The position numbers and the translations under genes are program-made. Of a stretch of DNA of 64,000 nt, positions 1 through 11,641 are shown piece after piece. Source of the DNA: Nectonema munidae (Eukaryota; Nematomorpha; Nectonematoida; Nectonematidae); assembly GCA_030549495.1 (NCBI GenBank), contig JAUIRK010000822.1:62001-126000 (forward strand), in the 5' to 3' direction. The notes below the pieces were generated by a model that saw only the letters and a program-made list of their open reading frames with translations, was not told where the DNA came from and did not search any database. Position 1 is the first letter of the stretch. Every line of letters starts with the position of its first letter.

Positions 1-110
1 AACTCTCTATATCTTAGAAAATTCTGTCGAAAACTGAGTTTGAAGCCAATTATTAGTTAGTTCTCTATAATAGTAACTATAAATAAATATGATGGTATTA
101 TAGCTCTTCA

Positions 111-330
111 AGGGCGTCGTCGGCATGGTGGTTAGACCTCATTGATTTCATTTTAAAGGTTTTGTGTTCGATTTCCTATGTACCTGAAATAATTTCTTGT
201 TGTATCCGGTTGATGTCAGGAAGGGCATCCGGTCAAGAAATGCACCATGCTCCAATAAAAAAAGTCCCACAAATTTGTGTGTCTGAGGCACATACCCCGT
301 GGATTTGGGAACAAAGGTCCACGAGCGAGT
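111..330 (+). repeat. tRNA-derived SINE
   Basis: A tRNA-like head carries an A-box-like GGTGGTTAGACCTC near 127 and a B-box-like TGTGTTCGATTTCC near 162-175. A body containing GATGTCAGGAAGGGCATCC follows near 210. This arrangement of pol III boxes plus an unrelated body is typical of tRNA-derived SINEs. Its body differs from the SINE copies at 30.3, 41.7, 52.5 and 54.5 kb, so it is a separate family. The exact ends and target duplications were not resolved. Confidence 0.55.
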
Positions 331-544
331 TATCCTATCACTTTTAAAATGTTAGTTAACACTAAAGAAATGGTAAGTTTAAAAAAGTATAAATATTTAT
401 AAGCAATAATATTGATTATGCCTAAAACTTTCAGGCCATTGCGGCAATAATATCCCAAAAAATAAAAGCTGCCTGCCTTAAGTTATACTAAAACTCATTG
501 AAAAAGATAGAAAGGTCATTAATTTTCAAAAAATTACGGTTTAA

Positions 545-653
545 CCTTCGAGAACCCGAATTTTTAATACTTTTCTTTTTCAATGGAATTTTATATACTT
601 AAAGCAGACGATTTTCATTTCATGGTACACCGGTGTCACACGGGTCTTCAGAG
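545..653. mobile_element. TTAA-flanked MITE, copy A
   Basis: A short element lies between TTAA at 541-544 and TTAA at 654-657. Its ends are loosely inverted (CCTTCGAGAACCCG against CTCTGAAGACCCG). It contains AAAGCAGACGATT near 601. TTAA target sites are the hallmark of the piggyBac superfamily, and no coding capacity is present. Confidence 0.5.
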
Positions 654-665
654 TTAACATGTTAA

Positions 666-772
666 CGACCAAAGTCGTCTAAAATATGATCATCTGCTTT
701 TATTAATGCTTTTTAATACAAATCGTCTGTTTTACATTAGATATCTTCTGATTATTCTGGTTGTTAATGGGT
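666..772 (-). mobile_element. TTAA-flanked MITE, copy B
   Basis: The element is flanked by TTAA at 662-665 and 773-776. Read on the minus strand it starts CCCATTAACAACCAG and carries the shared core ACAGACGATTTGTATT. It lies only eight bases from copy A. The internal core matches copies at 12.3, 15.7 and 26.9 kb. Confidence 0.55.
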
Positions 773-776
773 TTAA

Positions 777-2106
777 GGGATAAAAACACCTGAAAAACAG
801 TTGCATGACTTATATAAAGGAAATATGAGTGGTACTGTTTTCCTATATCAAGAGTCGGAGCCAATACCTCTTTTACCTAATTTCTTCGACCCCTCGTTTC
901 GGCTATAGATACGAAAAGTTCCTTATCTACAGCTCCAAATCTCAGCCGGGTCTGGGCAGGGGTTCTCGTCCGGGTCAAACGACATCACCTGCGAGAAAAT
1001 GGTTTTCCAAAAAAAAATCATTTTTTTTGTTAAAAAATTATTTTCTTCATCATTTTTTGCTTAAGCTTTGACTTCTTTTACTATTCCATACACTTTACCA
1101 GAATTGTAAGACTTTCTAAAACGATTATAACTCTATCTTTCTTTCAAAGGAACATACATATCATCAAAAAGAAGAGCTTTTGCACTTAACAAATCACCTT
1201 TACGATACATAATATTACTAACAACTTGGTATTAACATAAATACTAAAAAGAAAAAATATTTTTGAAAACCTATCATTTTATCCAAGCATTTCAGTAACT
1301 ATTTAAAGATAAAAACTTTAAAAAGTTTTTGGCCTAAGAGTAACATAAAAGCAAGTATTATATTTATTTTTTTCTTTTTGTGATAGTGAAGGAAGAGAAT
1401 AAAAATTAGAAAAACATTTAAAAACTGTTTTGATTTTTTAAGGCTAAATTTTGATGTTTTTTTGATGTACACATATGTGGACACTAGGATATAATGTGTT
1501 AATGGATATTCAAGAATATCTTTTGTATACTGGGTAAAAAACGCTTTAGTTAAGATGTATCGGGACTATGTTTTATTATTCTCTGTGTTACTTCTTGAAA
1601 ATGATGGGTATCAATTTTAAAAAAATGTTTTTGAGATGGACACGCCGGCGTAGAAGGAAATACGTTTAATTTTAATTTTAATATTTAATTTAAAAAATGA
1701 AACTAATAATAATATTAATATTAATATAATTATTAACTTATTATTAATAATAAGTTATATAAACTTGAGGGAAATAAAAATAACAGAAACTTAGAAAAAG
1801 TATACAAATGTATATTAATCTAAAAAGAATATAAAATATTTGATAATTATTCACATATGACACTATTTATAGAACCTTCCTTATCTGGATATTTGATAGT
1901 AATATAGACGTATGTTTAAACTTGGTAAACTATTCGATTTTATCAAGTTATTATAGAAGTATATAACACTAATTGTAATTTTACAAAAAGTAGTACGATG
2001 TCTAATAGATTGAATATGAATGCTATTGTTTTTTCTAGTTGAGTATCTATATAAAAGAGAGTTGGAATTGAACAAAGATTTGAAGTGAGAACTTCGGCGA
2101 AAATTT
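777..2106. other. AT-rich stretch, nothing recognised
   Basis: A/T homopolymers and ATTAAT-rich sequence (about 1680-1760). A locally GC-richer patch at 890-1000 holds no recognisable domain. The open frames are short and composition-driven. Confidence 0.6.
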
Positions 2107-3134
2107 TTATTTACAAAAATACATTGACATGCAAATTTTTTTAGTTCTTAGAAAAATCAATAGATGAACAATAGTTAATAAAATTAGCAAGTTGTAGTTG
2201 ACTTGGAGATACGAAAAAGCTTTTCTCCAAATAATATTGCCGTATATGAGAAATGGAAAAACATCAGAATAAAACAACTTTTTAGAAGAAGGGGGGATAC
2301 CTAATAGACTTGATAATCTTGAAGTAACGTATTTTAGATGGGATTTCCGTGTAAGTTGATAATCTAAATAAACATCAAGGTATGAGAATTCATCGACTCG
2401 ATCAAGTAGAGTATTATCAATATAATTCAGACGTAGCACTGTTACGAAAAAGCATATATAATTTGATTTATTAAATATTAAGAGTAAGCGCATTGTTAGC
2501 AGGCCATAAAGATACAATCCTCAGTAAATTATTGATATTCTGAAAAGAACTATGTATTTCATCACTATGACACCTAGATAACAAGAGAACATTCTATGCA
2601 TAGAGAATGTACTTAATGTTATTAGAAGAAATTTTAAGAATATCATTTGTAAAAGTGGAAGAAAAAAAGGACTGAAATTTGATGCCCGAAGAATACCTAT
2701 AACAATATTACAAACAGAAGAGGATTTAATCCAGTTAAGAATTGTACCTCTAAAACCATAATAATTTATGAGATAAAATAATAGGGTTAACAGAGTAGAA
2801 CGCTTCTTTGAAGTCTATGAACACAGCTAGGGTCGTGTAATTTCTATTCAAAAAGTTGGAAATAGCAAGAACTAGAGAAAATAGGTAATCTTGTATGGAT
2901 CGTTTTGCATAAAAGCCAAATTGATTACAAAAAAACAATTTATGATCGATACAAAAAGTATCGAACTTGGCTAGGATAGTTTTTCCAAAGATTTCGAAAA
3001 ACAAGAAAAATGTATACCTGAAAGTCAACCGAAAAACAATAAAGTAATATGATAAGTCTAGTCACCATCCGAACAAGTATTTTAATGTTATACAAATTCA
3101 AAATTATTATTAATGGAGGGAAAGGTTTTTTCAC
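2107..3134 (-). pseudogene. Non-LTR retrotransposon (LINE) reverse transcriptase remnant
   Basis: The minus strand encodes scattered pieces of a LINE reverse transcriptase. Between about 2950 and 2760 the reading NQFGFYAKRSIQDYLFSLV, followed by AVFIDFKEAFYSVNP, matches the finger/palm pattern QFGFR..RST and the catalytic-region pattern F-D-F-KAFD-V; the catalytic Asp position reads Tyr here. Between about 2420 and 2210, FSYLDVYLDYQLTRKSHLKY and FLIYGNIIW match the downstream thumb region (YLGV.LD..L.W..H and YG...W). The YADD segment is not visible and the frame changes several times, so the copy is broken and 5'-truncated. A Jockey/CR1-like clade is possible but not established. Confidence 0.7.
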
Positions 3135-3530
3135 CCCTCCCCCTCCTTGAAATCATATAGGGAGAGGTGTCGCTATTTAAATTATCGTGAAGGAAATGAT
3201 TCCGCAAATAGAGGTTCTTCCTCACAATCCTTAACTCTCATTCATGCACCTATGATAGGATGTTGATCTAGTCTTTTTGATTTCAAGCACCTTAAAAATT
3301 TGAAGATCTCTTTGTTAATTTGAACATTGTTATTGACAAAGTTGGTTGAGACGTTCTAAAATCATTTTTCTTTTTTTCATGTTTAAAATATCGTGGAATT
3401 ACCTGTCTTTATTCGGTGACATGCAAGATTCACAAGGACAAAATCCGCTTTGTGAAAAAATTTATTTAGAATATAATTAGCAGCAAAGAAAAATTTTACT
3501 GAATATATAAAAAATTCTCTTTGTAGCATT
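3135..3530. other. Intergenic spacer upstream of the 101-aa gene
   Basis: Mostly AT-rich with short pyrimidine runs. No gene is recognised. The sequence becomes GC-richer after about 3530, which probably marks the promoter/5' UTR of the next gene. Confidence 0.5.
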
Positions 3531-3680
3531 TTGAACTCGGATATTTCTCCCTTGGATTTTTCCTCTCTCGGATTGCTCCTCCCCGTTCTCGATTTCTCTT
3601 CTGAAAGTGTTTCAGAACGCGAGCGACACAAAGATACTTTGGCGTCGTCGCCGGTTCTTCTTCCTCTCTTTTACGTGAAT

Positions 3681-3861
3681 ATGAGCAGTTCACAAGCGTG
3701 CAAGAGCACTACTGTCATTTCTCTTTCTCAAGGAAGCGCTCAAATCTTTACCTCACTTTTTACTTCAATCCTTTCTCAACTCTACATTGATCCTGATATG
3801 TCCGCAAACGAATTGTTCAACAAAGTTCGCGTCCAAATCGATCAAAATCTTCTCAAAATCG
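3681..3861 (+). CDS. Two-exon gene of unknown function, exon 1
   Basis: First coding exon of a predicted 101-residue protein that I do not recognise. ATG at 3681 is the first true ATG in a frame that stays open from about 3531. The upstream 150 bases are markedly GC-richer and pyrimidine-rich than their surroundings, like a 5' UTR or promoter. The exon encodes 60 complete residues beginning MSSSQACKSTTVISLSQG and ending QIDQNLLKI, plus one base. The donor is CG/GTAACT at 3861/3862. Residues 21-36 are hydrophobic and the last 20 look helical. Phase 1 at this donor is matched exactly by the acceptor at 6236/6237. There is no signal peptide and no clear domain. Function cannot be assigned. Confidence 0.5.
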
Positions 3862-5440
3862 GTAACTCCAACCTCTTTTTTGCGATATTTTATGCTTACG
3901 TGTTGTTTTCAAAATAAATTGTAGCGTCTAAGAAAATAAATATTATTTTCTATCTTGGCAATCAGGATGTAAAGATAATAAAAGACATAAGTTGCTTCTG
4001 TAGTTACTTTATTTTCATTTTTACCTAATTATAAGTTTCAGTGAATAATTTTTAATTAATAGTTCTATTTATTATTTTATTTTTCATTGAATATAGATAG
4101 TCATATTTATTGAAAGTAGATTAATTTCGCCTCCTTCTTCATCAGCTTACTACAGAGAGCAGTGAATATTGTAACATCTAAAATTATATGAAATTATTAT
4201 ATATAATTACAGATCGTTTCTCGCTTAGGTTTATTTATCCAAGGGGTATGGACCATTGGAGATGTGGAAATATTTATTTTATATTGATTTATGCATTAGA
4301 AAAGTGAGTGCCCCCATTCGTTTTCCTTCTTTTCGAAACATGCGGGTTTATTTAAGGCGGAATAGTAGGAGAGGGGCGTATCTATGATTAATTTATGAAA
4401 AGGGTTTATGTCGATAATGGTATAAATCGTATAGGAGTATTAATTCACTAGGGCTTCTAGGAAATCCACTCTCCCAAAAATTAATATTTTTGTGCAATTT
4501 TCATAAAGGAAATAACTTGATATTGTATATGGCAAAGTTTTTTAAAAAAATTTTATCCAGTTTTTTTGAAAACTTTGTTAAACAAAGATCATAAACTATA
4601 TAGATTATAAAATTGCAAAGTGGTACATAAAGTAAAAATAGCTTTTTTAAAAATATTTCTATGCATTTAATGGTTAAATGAAACTGAATTTGATATAAAA
4701 ATAAGCTCAAACTCTATTGTAAAGAATATATTATTAAGTTTTTCATAATTAGAAGTGTTTTGATTCCTTTATTCAGAATGAAATGCCTTGAAACGATGTA
4801 TGTGAAGTGGAACCTTTGCATTTAGTTCATTTCTTCCTTGTAGCTTGTTTACAAAAAACACAAATTTTTTGCGTTTTCAAATTCCCAAATTGATATCCAA
4901 CACCATAATGAACTTTTGTTTAAGAATCCAAGCATTTTGCACAGTAACATATGCAAAGCAAATCTAAAAAAAACGGAAACCACCATTTTTTAAACTTCTT
5001 ATCAAGAAGGAGACATTGATAATAAATAATAATTAATAGCTTTCAGGTTATAAATATTTCAATAAATTAAAAATTTTTAGAAAAATTAATCTAAAAATAA
5101 AAGCTGAAAAGGTAAATACTCAGAAATTTGTTTCGTTTTTATTTGTATTTGATTCGAAATTTTTACTGCTATTTTGTATCTACGCAGAAGTTAAAAGTTT
5201 TCTGTATCATTGCTTATTTATGAAATCGGAGTCGACTCCACTGACTTCCACTCCACAATCCTGGTAATGAGAAGGCATATTATTAAATAATATCGTCGTT
5301 TTTACACTCAGAAAATAGAATGACATCTATTAGTTTAGATTTGTTCAAAAAAAAAGGTTTTCAGTTCTAAAAAACCATAATAAGCAAAATATAATAAAAT
5401 AATAAATTATTATTCCAATTATTTTGAATATCTTTTAAAT

Positions 5441-5675
5441 AAAAAGTGAATCTTTTATTCAAAATAATTTCTAACAATGTTAATTTTCGAGCACTCTCGT
5501 CTTCTCCAGATAAACATAAGCATCAAACGCTCACATATATGATCTCACTTATCACTCTCTCTTCCTTGCTTTCTACTCTTTGCATTTAACGTCTGTGTTT
5601 ATCTGAAGAAGACGAGAGTGCTCGAAAAATAATATCGTTAGAAATTATTTTGAATAAAAGATTTACTTTTTTTAT
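5441..5675. repeat. Large fold-back (inverted-repeat) element
   Basis: Two arms of about 75-80 bases (about 5441-5520 and 5596-5675) are inverted copies of one another with few mismatches. They share blocks such as TTTTATTCAAAATAATTTCT and CGAGCACTCTCGTCTTC. About 75 bases of CT-rich sequence separate them, and partial complementarity continues inward. It resembles a fold-back MITE. It lies in the intron of the 101-aa gene, so its transcript could form a long hairpin. Confidence 0.8.
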
Positions 5676-6236
5676 TTACTTATTTACATCATTCAACTTT
5701 TATTCATGCCTCCTCAGCAACTCTTTTATTTGACTTTTGGGATAAGGGTTAAAATACACAATCAATTAGAAATACTTTATAAAAAAAAATTAGTATTTTG
5801 CATGTGCCAAACTTTTTGTAGTTCACTGCTTAGTTAAGTTAATTATTTTTTCTACGTTTATCTTCGAGATGATTTTATCGGCATGATCCATCCTCAGAAT
5901 ACTGTGTTGCATCATAGTAATTAACTGACATTCGAATGAATGTATGTTAACTACATCTAAAAGCTGGCTTGAGACTCATGTCATTTTCAATATTACTTGA
6001 TCGACGACGCCTTTCCCTTTTTGATCCCAAAAAAACAGACGAGATTAAGCAATTTCATATAAAACTACCTTATAATCTAGAAATATGAGATGAAATGGTG
6101 CTCGGTGCACTGACTCCACAATTTTATTACTATATCAACTGCTCACCATAATTATTTTTTTCGTATTGACTAACTTTTTTGAAATTGACAATCAAATTTA
6201 CCCTTACATCTTTTATGCTTTTATTTATACTTTTAG

Positions 6237-6361
6237 ATGATCGCTTGGCGCCATCTCATTCTCAAAATGTTGTGGTAATCTCCTACGATAACGGAATTGT
6301 AAATGCTAGTTTAACACACAAAGATTATGCTGGGCATGAAAGCCTACTACTCATTTGGTGA
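6237..6361 (+). CDS. Two-exon gene of unknown function, exon 2 (terminal)
   Basis: Second and last coding exon of the 101-residue protein. The acceptor is a long T-rich tract ending TTTTAG at 6231-6236. The final G of exon 1 plus AT here makes Asp (GAT), and the frame runs DDRLAPSHSQ to GHESLLLIW and then TGA at 6359-6361. The poly(A) signal AATAAA follows at 6413-6418, giving a short 3' UTR. The phase match, the acceptor quality and the nearby poly(A) signal together support a real gene. I do not recognise the family. A search of invertebrate proteomes with the joined product would decide whether it is conserved. Confidence 0.5.
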
Positions 6362-6412
6362 TTTTTCTGTGGAAATTTATGTTAATATAATTAAAAAAAA
6401 TTTTATGCACTC

Positions 6413-6418
6413 AATAAA
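6413..6418 (+). promoter_or_regulatory. Poly(A) signal AATAAA
   Basis: Canonical hexamer about 50 bases after the stop of the 101-aa gene. Confidence 0.5.
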
Positions 6419-6419
6419 A

Positions 6420-6903
6420 ATTCAATGCACTATAAACGATATTACTGTTATATTTGATTAAGAAATTATATATATATAACATTGTATCTCGTCATTTGCC
6501 ATATGCAAAATAGTTCGCTGGTCGACTGACCCATTGACAAATGCTATATTGACTGCGATTGAAAATCTTTTTTTGATTCAGTACATGTTCGCCTAATTGT
6601 CAATAAAGCGGTATATGATTGACCAATTCTTTGCGTTTCTGTAATATATAGTAATTTATTGTTCAAACTTTGAAGAATTCTGCATTCCTTTTCAATCGAA
6701 TTTTCTCTTTACCATTGTCTTTTATTTGTAGTGATGCACTACCAGGATATCAATTTTTTTTCTTATAAATTTTTTTTATAAGTTTTCAAATTATTTCTCA
6801 ATGTGGATTATATTTTTTTAAACTCTGAATTATTTGAGAAATTCTTAACACTTTGAATAACCATCTAACTAACTAGTTAATTAATTAACTATTTAAGTTA
6901 TAT
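6420..6903. other. AT-rich intergenic spacer
   Basis: Nothing recognised. Low-complexity TA runs and ATTAACTA-type repeats. Confidence 0.5.
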
Positions 6904-6953
6904 ATATAAATCAGGGACATAATTATTTTAATTTTATATTATTTATAACATCC

Positions 6954-6970
6954 GGGGGGGGGGGGGGGGG
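6954..6970 (+). repeat. Poly-G run, 17 bases
   Basis: Uninterrupted G17, followed by a short GC-rich segment (GACCGCCCCC) in otherwise AT-rich DNA. Confidence 0.9.
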
Positions 6971-7170
6971 CGACCGCCCCCATGTATTTTCAGGGGGGCG
7001 AAAATGACCTTCGCCCCCAATAATTTTCTATAAGTAAGAGTTGCTGCTTGTTTATAAACATGTATGATGATCATGATCATTCAAAAAGATAAAAGAATCT
7101 CTTCCGCTTTCTCTGCTAAAACTCAATCATTCACTTCATTTCTTTCATTCAAGCTATCTTTTCTTGTTAA

Positions 7171-9271
7171 CACTATAAGGGCCAAAAAAAATTCACCATA
7201 AAGGTTCGAATACGTCAATTGACGCATATATATCAAATATCAAAATTATCTTGAATTTCTTCAATTAAAAATTAAAAAAATTATTTTATTTATTTTATTT
7301 TAATTTATTTAAGTTAAAAAACAAATATTAAATGCAAGTTTTGCATTTTTTTACCCCACATGTACCACAAATTGGCTTTTTACAGCCACAACATAAATCT
7401 GTAGTTCTATTCTTGCAATTTTTGTTGGAACAAGTTCTACGCTTTTGCGGTAAGCATCTTTCGATAGTTTGTGAAAATTCCTTCTCCTCATGAATTTTAT
7501 ATCCAGTCAATAGTTCACTAAGTTGTTGCAAAAATTTCAACCTTGATAAATTCAAATTATTAACTTTATTGTAAAGTATCCAACTATTTATTGAGGCCAT
7601 GTCCAAGATATTGTAAAAAACTTGTACGTGCCATCTTCTACTTGCTGCTTTTGTTGAATACAATCCTATCATTTGGTCAAACACATCGACACCTAATTTT
7701 GTCTGATTATAAAAAAGAACAGTTTCCGGTTTTTTCTTCTGGTTGTTCTTAGTTGGTACTTGAACATCCTGGTGCATGCTGCTGAGAATGATGACAGATT
7801 TGGACTTCTTGCATTGGTACTCCGTAAGAGTGAGGAATCGATGTTCTTCTGATTTCAAGGATAAAGTATGATAAAATACGTGCTTTTCTTTCAAAATCAA
7901 AGGTATTTCTTTCCTTGTGTTGCGAATGGTACCAATCAAGCTACACTTTTTTTGATGGAGTTGTACAGCCAAGTTGAGTGATGTGAAGTAGTCGCAAGTA
8001 ATATTGTATCCTCTGTTATAATAAGGCTTGAACAATTTCATAACAACATCAGTTGGAGAGCTTGCACTATTTTGAGTGGTGTTGTCTTTGCCTAGGTAAG
8101 GAAAACCATTCACAAAATATTTTGTGTCTAGATCAACTGCAAGCTAAAACTTTATGCCGTATTTATCAGGGTTGTTAGACATGAATTGAATAAACTTGCA
8201 TCTAGACTTGCACGGCATAAGTTGTTCGTCTACCTACAGTGATAAATGCGCCTGGAACAAAGCATTTTTGGCTGTTTTGTATAAATTCATTCCACACTAA
8301 AGAAATCAAGCAAAATTTATCTTGGACAAATCGAATTTTTCTTTCACTTTTGTAGTCAAAACGAAGAAACTTCATTATTTCTAAAAACCGTGTACGTGCC
8401 ATAGTACTGGGAAAAATTTCACAACCCCATGCTTTACTCCACATACTTTTTATAGGTAAGTTTTTTTCACCAATAACTCCTCTAGTGAATGTCAAGCCTA
8501 TGAACTTTTCTAATTCTTCTAAAGAAACATTCCAATCCGAATTTTTTGTTACTCTTTTAGCTTCTGCAATTCTACACTGCTGAATGAATCGAAGCATTTT
8601 TCAGAAAAAAGAAGTAGAAAGGAAGAAAGAGGACTGTTTTTTTTCTGTATGAGTGATAGCATAAATTGTTGGACCTGGCAAAAATCTTGTTATGTTTTGT
8701 TGTTGAACGCGTCCTCTCTTCAATTCATTTTTTGAGATTTTTGTCCAAATTGATTTTTCTTTACTGATAAAGATGTCTGAATTTTTCTGATTCTCGCTAT
8801 CTTTGCTTTCATCTTCAACTTCTTCACTATCACAAGATAAAGGAATATCACTAGAATTGCAAAAACTCTGCTCAAAATGGAAGATTCCATTCTCATCTTC
8901 ATCCAAAAAATCACTGCCAGATTTATCTTCTCCACTTGAAAAAAGCATATCCATGATGATCGAAAAGAATTGTAAGACAAAGAAATGAGTGAGAAGCTAA
9001 GAATAAAGCAAAAAAACGAATAATATACTTATTCGTATATGTATGAATCAATATAAAAGTTAGACGTCAATTGACGCAGATGGTCCTTTATGTCAAAAAT
9101 GACACATCATCTTGAAGTTGAATTCTTCAAAGATAAAATAACACATATGTCAAATGAAACATTAATTAAAACATTGTCACGTAGTATGATGGTATAGTCA
9201 CACATGCTATAGTGATAAATCCAATATCAAAGTATAGTTTACGTCAATTCACGGCTTTGGTCCTTCTAGTG
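7171..9271 (-). mobile_element. piggyBac element, near full length
   Basis: The terminal inverted repeats are CACTATAAGGGCCAAA (left) and CACTAGAAGGACCAAA (inverse of the right end). The left end abuts TTAA (7167-7170). On the right TTAA is at 9274-9277, two bases beyond the inverted repeat. The palindromic motif CGTCAATTGACG occurs near both ends (about 7214 and 9065, with a partial CGTCAATTCACG at 9242), probably as subterminal transposase sites. The element carries a piggyBac transposase on the minus strand. The few defects suggest a relatively recent insertion. Confidence 0.85.
7328..8954 (-). pseudogene. piggyBac transposase, broken
   Basis: Cut-and-paste DDE/D transposase of the piggyBac family, about 540 codons, starting ATG at 8952-8954. 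The acidic N-terminus reads DMLFSSGEDKSGSDFLDEDE. The core has EKFIGLTFTRGVIG, VDEQL (first catalytic Asp), DKYGIKF, TCDYFTS (second Asp) and KLGVDVFDQMIGLYS (third/fourth Asp). The C-terminus is the expected cysteine-rich domain (CSNKNCKNR, CCGCKKPICGTCGVKKC), ending at 7328. Three lesions are visible. There is an in-frame TGA at 8601-8603, and a 4-base GTAG duplication near 8234-8241 that throws the VDEQL motif out of frame. A TAG also stands after YGIKF where the family usually has Trp. All catalytic acidic residues are otherwise readable. Confidence 0.9.
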
Positions 9272-9308
9272 TTTTAAGCTCTCCTATCTCATTCAGCTCT
9301 CTTCTCTC

Positions 9309-9507
9309 CAGTGACGTAGTTAAGGCTGGGGCATGAGGGCCGTGCCCACACTCCTATGTACCGCATGGTGCCCCCATGCATCTTATGCGATATCAGTTTT
9401 TGAAAATTTCTCAAATGAAAGGATTAAGAAAGTAAAAATAATGTTGCGCAAGTTTTTTGTTTTTAAATTGTGCCCCTTCTATCAACTTTTTTTTGGCTAC
9501 ACCACTG
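9309..9507. mobile_element. hAT MITE, 199 bp
   Basis: Ends CAGTGACGTAGTTAAGG and the inverse of CAGTGGTGTAGCCAAAA. Flanked by CTTCTCTC (9301-9308) and CTTCTGTC (9508-9515), an 8-bp duplication with one mismatch. Non-coding. Confidence 0.75.
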
Positions 9508-10023
9508 CTTCTGTCTAATTTGCATTTAGAGTTAAATTAAAATAGTTTCCAATCGTTACAATTTTATATCAATGAATATTGTTAGACTCGCGCTAAGAAT
9601 TTTCTTTCAACAAAAGTCACTTAATCTTTATCACTACGTTTGTTACATTTTGTAACATTTGAAAACTTTAATTTTTTCAAGTCAAGAAATTTTTTTCAAT
9701 AGTTATTTGGGAATGAATATTTTGACTATCTATTCAGTTTAAAAGCAAAATACTCTATTTGCTTAATATTTGAGCAGAGATATTTTTTATAATGTTCGAT
9801 TGTTAAATTTTATAAGTAACACTGTACATAATTAATTAAATCATTTTTTTTAAGAAAATTTGTTCATTATTATAATAAAAATATAATATCGAAACAGAAT
9901 GTTTCAGTTGTTAAAAATGTACTTGATCTATTTATGACGCTGTCAGAATTTTATTTGTAGGCAGAAATATTCAAAAAAACGCAATGATTTTCTTTTCTTG
10001 TATACTTTGATTTTATTTAGTTT

Positions 10024-10328
10024 GGTCCTCGGACATTTCTCCCCATTATTTTCATAAGACAGTTCTCCCCATTATTTTCATAAGACATTTTGTTTCATGG
10101 ACAATTTGTCCTGTTTTTTTCATAAGACATTTTGTCTCATGGACAATTCTAAAAAATTAAGAGATAAAATGATTAATTTGAAATAATTTAATAGAGATAA
10201 AATAAACAAGAATATAAATTTTTTTAATAATTTTACACATATAATAAGCAAAGATCGATGAAACAAATAGCCTATGAGACAATTTGTCCAGGGGGCAAAT
10301 TGTCTATTGGGCGAAATGTCTGTCGACC
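10024..10328. mobile_element. MITE with GGTC..GACATTTC termini
   Basis: The left end GGTCCTCGGACATTTCTCCC is mirrored by the right end, whose inverse is GGTCGACAGACATTTCGCCC. The left half contains a roughly 27-base direct repeat (CCCCATTATTTTCATAAGAC twice, then diverged copies). Only a T-rich duplication is visible, so the superfamily is not assigned. A related one-ended sequence lies near 53232. Confidence 0.65.
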
Positions 10329-11124
10329 TTTCTTTATGCCTCCTATTATTTTGAAATTATTCTGAGAACAGACGGTTCCATTTTAAAATAGTGAAAATTG
10401 CTTTATTAGTTTATTTTGTTTCCTTTCTCTCTTATGTTAATTATGTAACAAATTTTTCAATTTTGAGTAAAAAGTAAGGTGCAGCGGGTGTATTTTCATT
10501 GACAAGGTACTGATGTACCGCTTATGTCAAACTGAACAAATTCGTATCGATGAGGAATCAAATCCAGAGGCCACAAATCCAACCTGCCATGCCACCCACA
10601 GAGTTTGCTGTAGGGGATACTTCAAATTAGTTTTCAAAATATTTAAGTTATGCTCTAAAAATTTTTTAGTTTTTGTTGAAGCTCTATAATTTTTTCTGAT
10701 AGACTTTTTTTCCTTAAAAGTTATAATAAAAGGCAAATTATCATTGCAAAATGTTAAGTTATTTTACTTTTTGTAGCTTGTATCAATTTAGCTTTTAAAC
10801 TATTTTTGAATGATGCTTATTAAAATGAAATAATGCCATCTTGATTTTTTGTTTGCACAATTAGAACTTCATTTTATATCCTTGCCCCTGAATCAATCAC
10901 AATTTTTCATATAAACATCGCAGAGTGTCTAGTAGACTCTTTGCCTATAGACTACATTCACTCATATAAAACTATCCAACCTTCAGTTATTTGTTTCCTC
11001 TATGAATCAAATATCCTTTCATCAATTCCTGTAATGTGCCTAGTAGACTACTTCATTTTTCAAATGAAAAGCCTATTCCACCCCCTACTAATTTTGAATT
11101 TTTTTAAACTAGTGTATATTTGAT

Positions 11125-11641
11125 GGTTCTAGGTAAAAATGCCCCCAATTAAAAAGTAGGAAAAAATGCCCCGTAATTTTTGATTTTCAGGATTTTTTTG
11201 AATTATATAAATATTTTTATTTGGTACCGTTTTGAAAGGCTAAATTTCTAAAATTTCTTAATCTATAGGGTTTTTTTTTATAGTTCTTGAAAACAATAGC
11301 AAAGGTGCAGATTTGTGGGAATGTGTTCTTAAAATCAGTTAAAACACAAATTATATTTAGAAAGTGTTCTGATACACAACGTCTAAAAATATTTTTGTAT
11401 TTAAAAAACTGTCTTATGCTGAGTTTTTTAGTTTACTTTAATTAAATTTAAAATGTTTTAGATGAAAAGTTGACTTTTTGTTTTTTTTACAAATCTTTAT
11501 TTGACATATTTTTTAAAAAAAAATTTTTTTTAATTTTAATTAATAATTTTTTGAAATTTTTTGTGATGGGGCATTTTTTCCTAATTTTAAATTTGGGAAT
11601 TTTTTCCTACTGTTTAATTGGTGGCATTTTTTCTGCGCACC
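11125..11641. mobile_element. Non-autonomous DNA transposon with 9-bp duplications
   Basis: The perfect direct repeat ATATTTGAT flanks the element at 11116-11124 and 11642-11650. Ends are GGTTCTAGGTAAAAATGCC (left) and the inverse of GGTGCGCAGAAAAAATGCC (right), followed on both sides by CCAATTAAA.AGTAGG, so the inverted repeats reach about 45 bases. Nine-base duplications fit Mutator-like elements, or Merlin less well. No transposase is present. Confidence 0.8.

Noticed and set aside
7241-7330. Possible poly(A) or terminator structure after the piggyBac gene
   Set aside because: The A/T runs are not distinguishable from the background composition.
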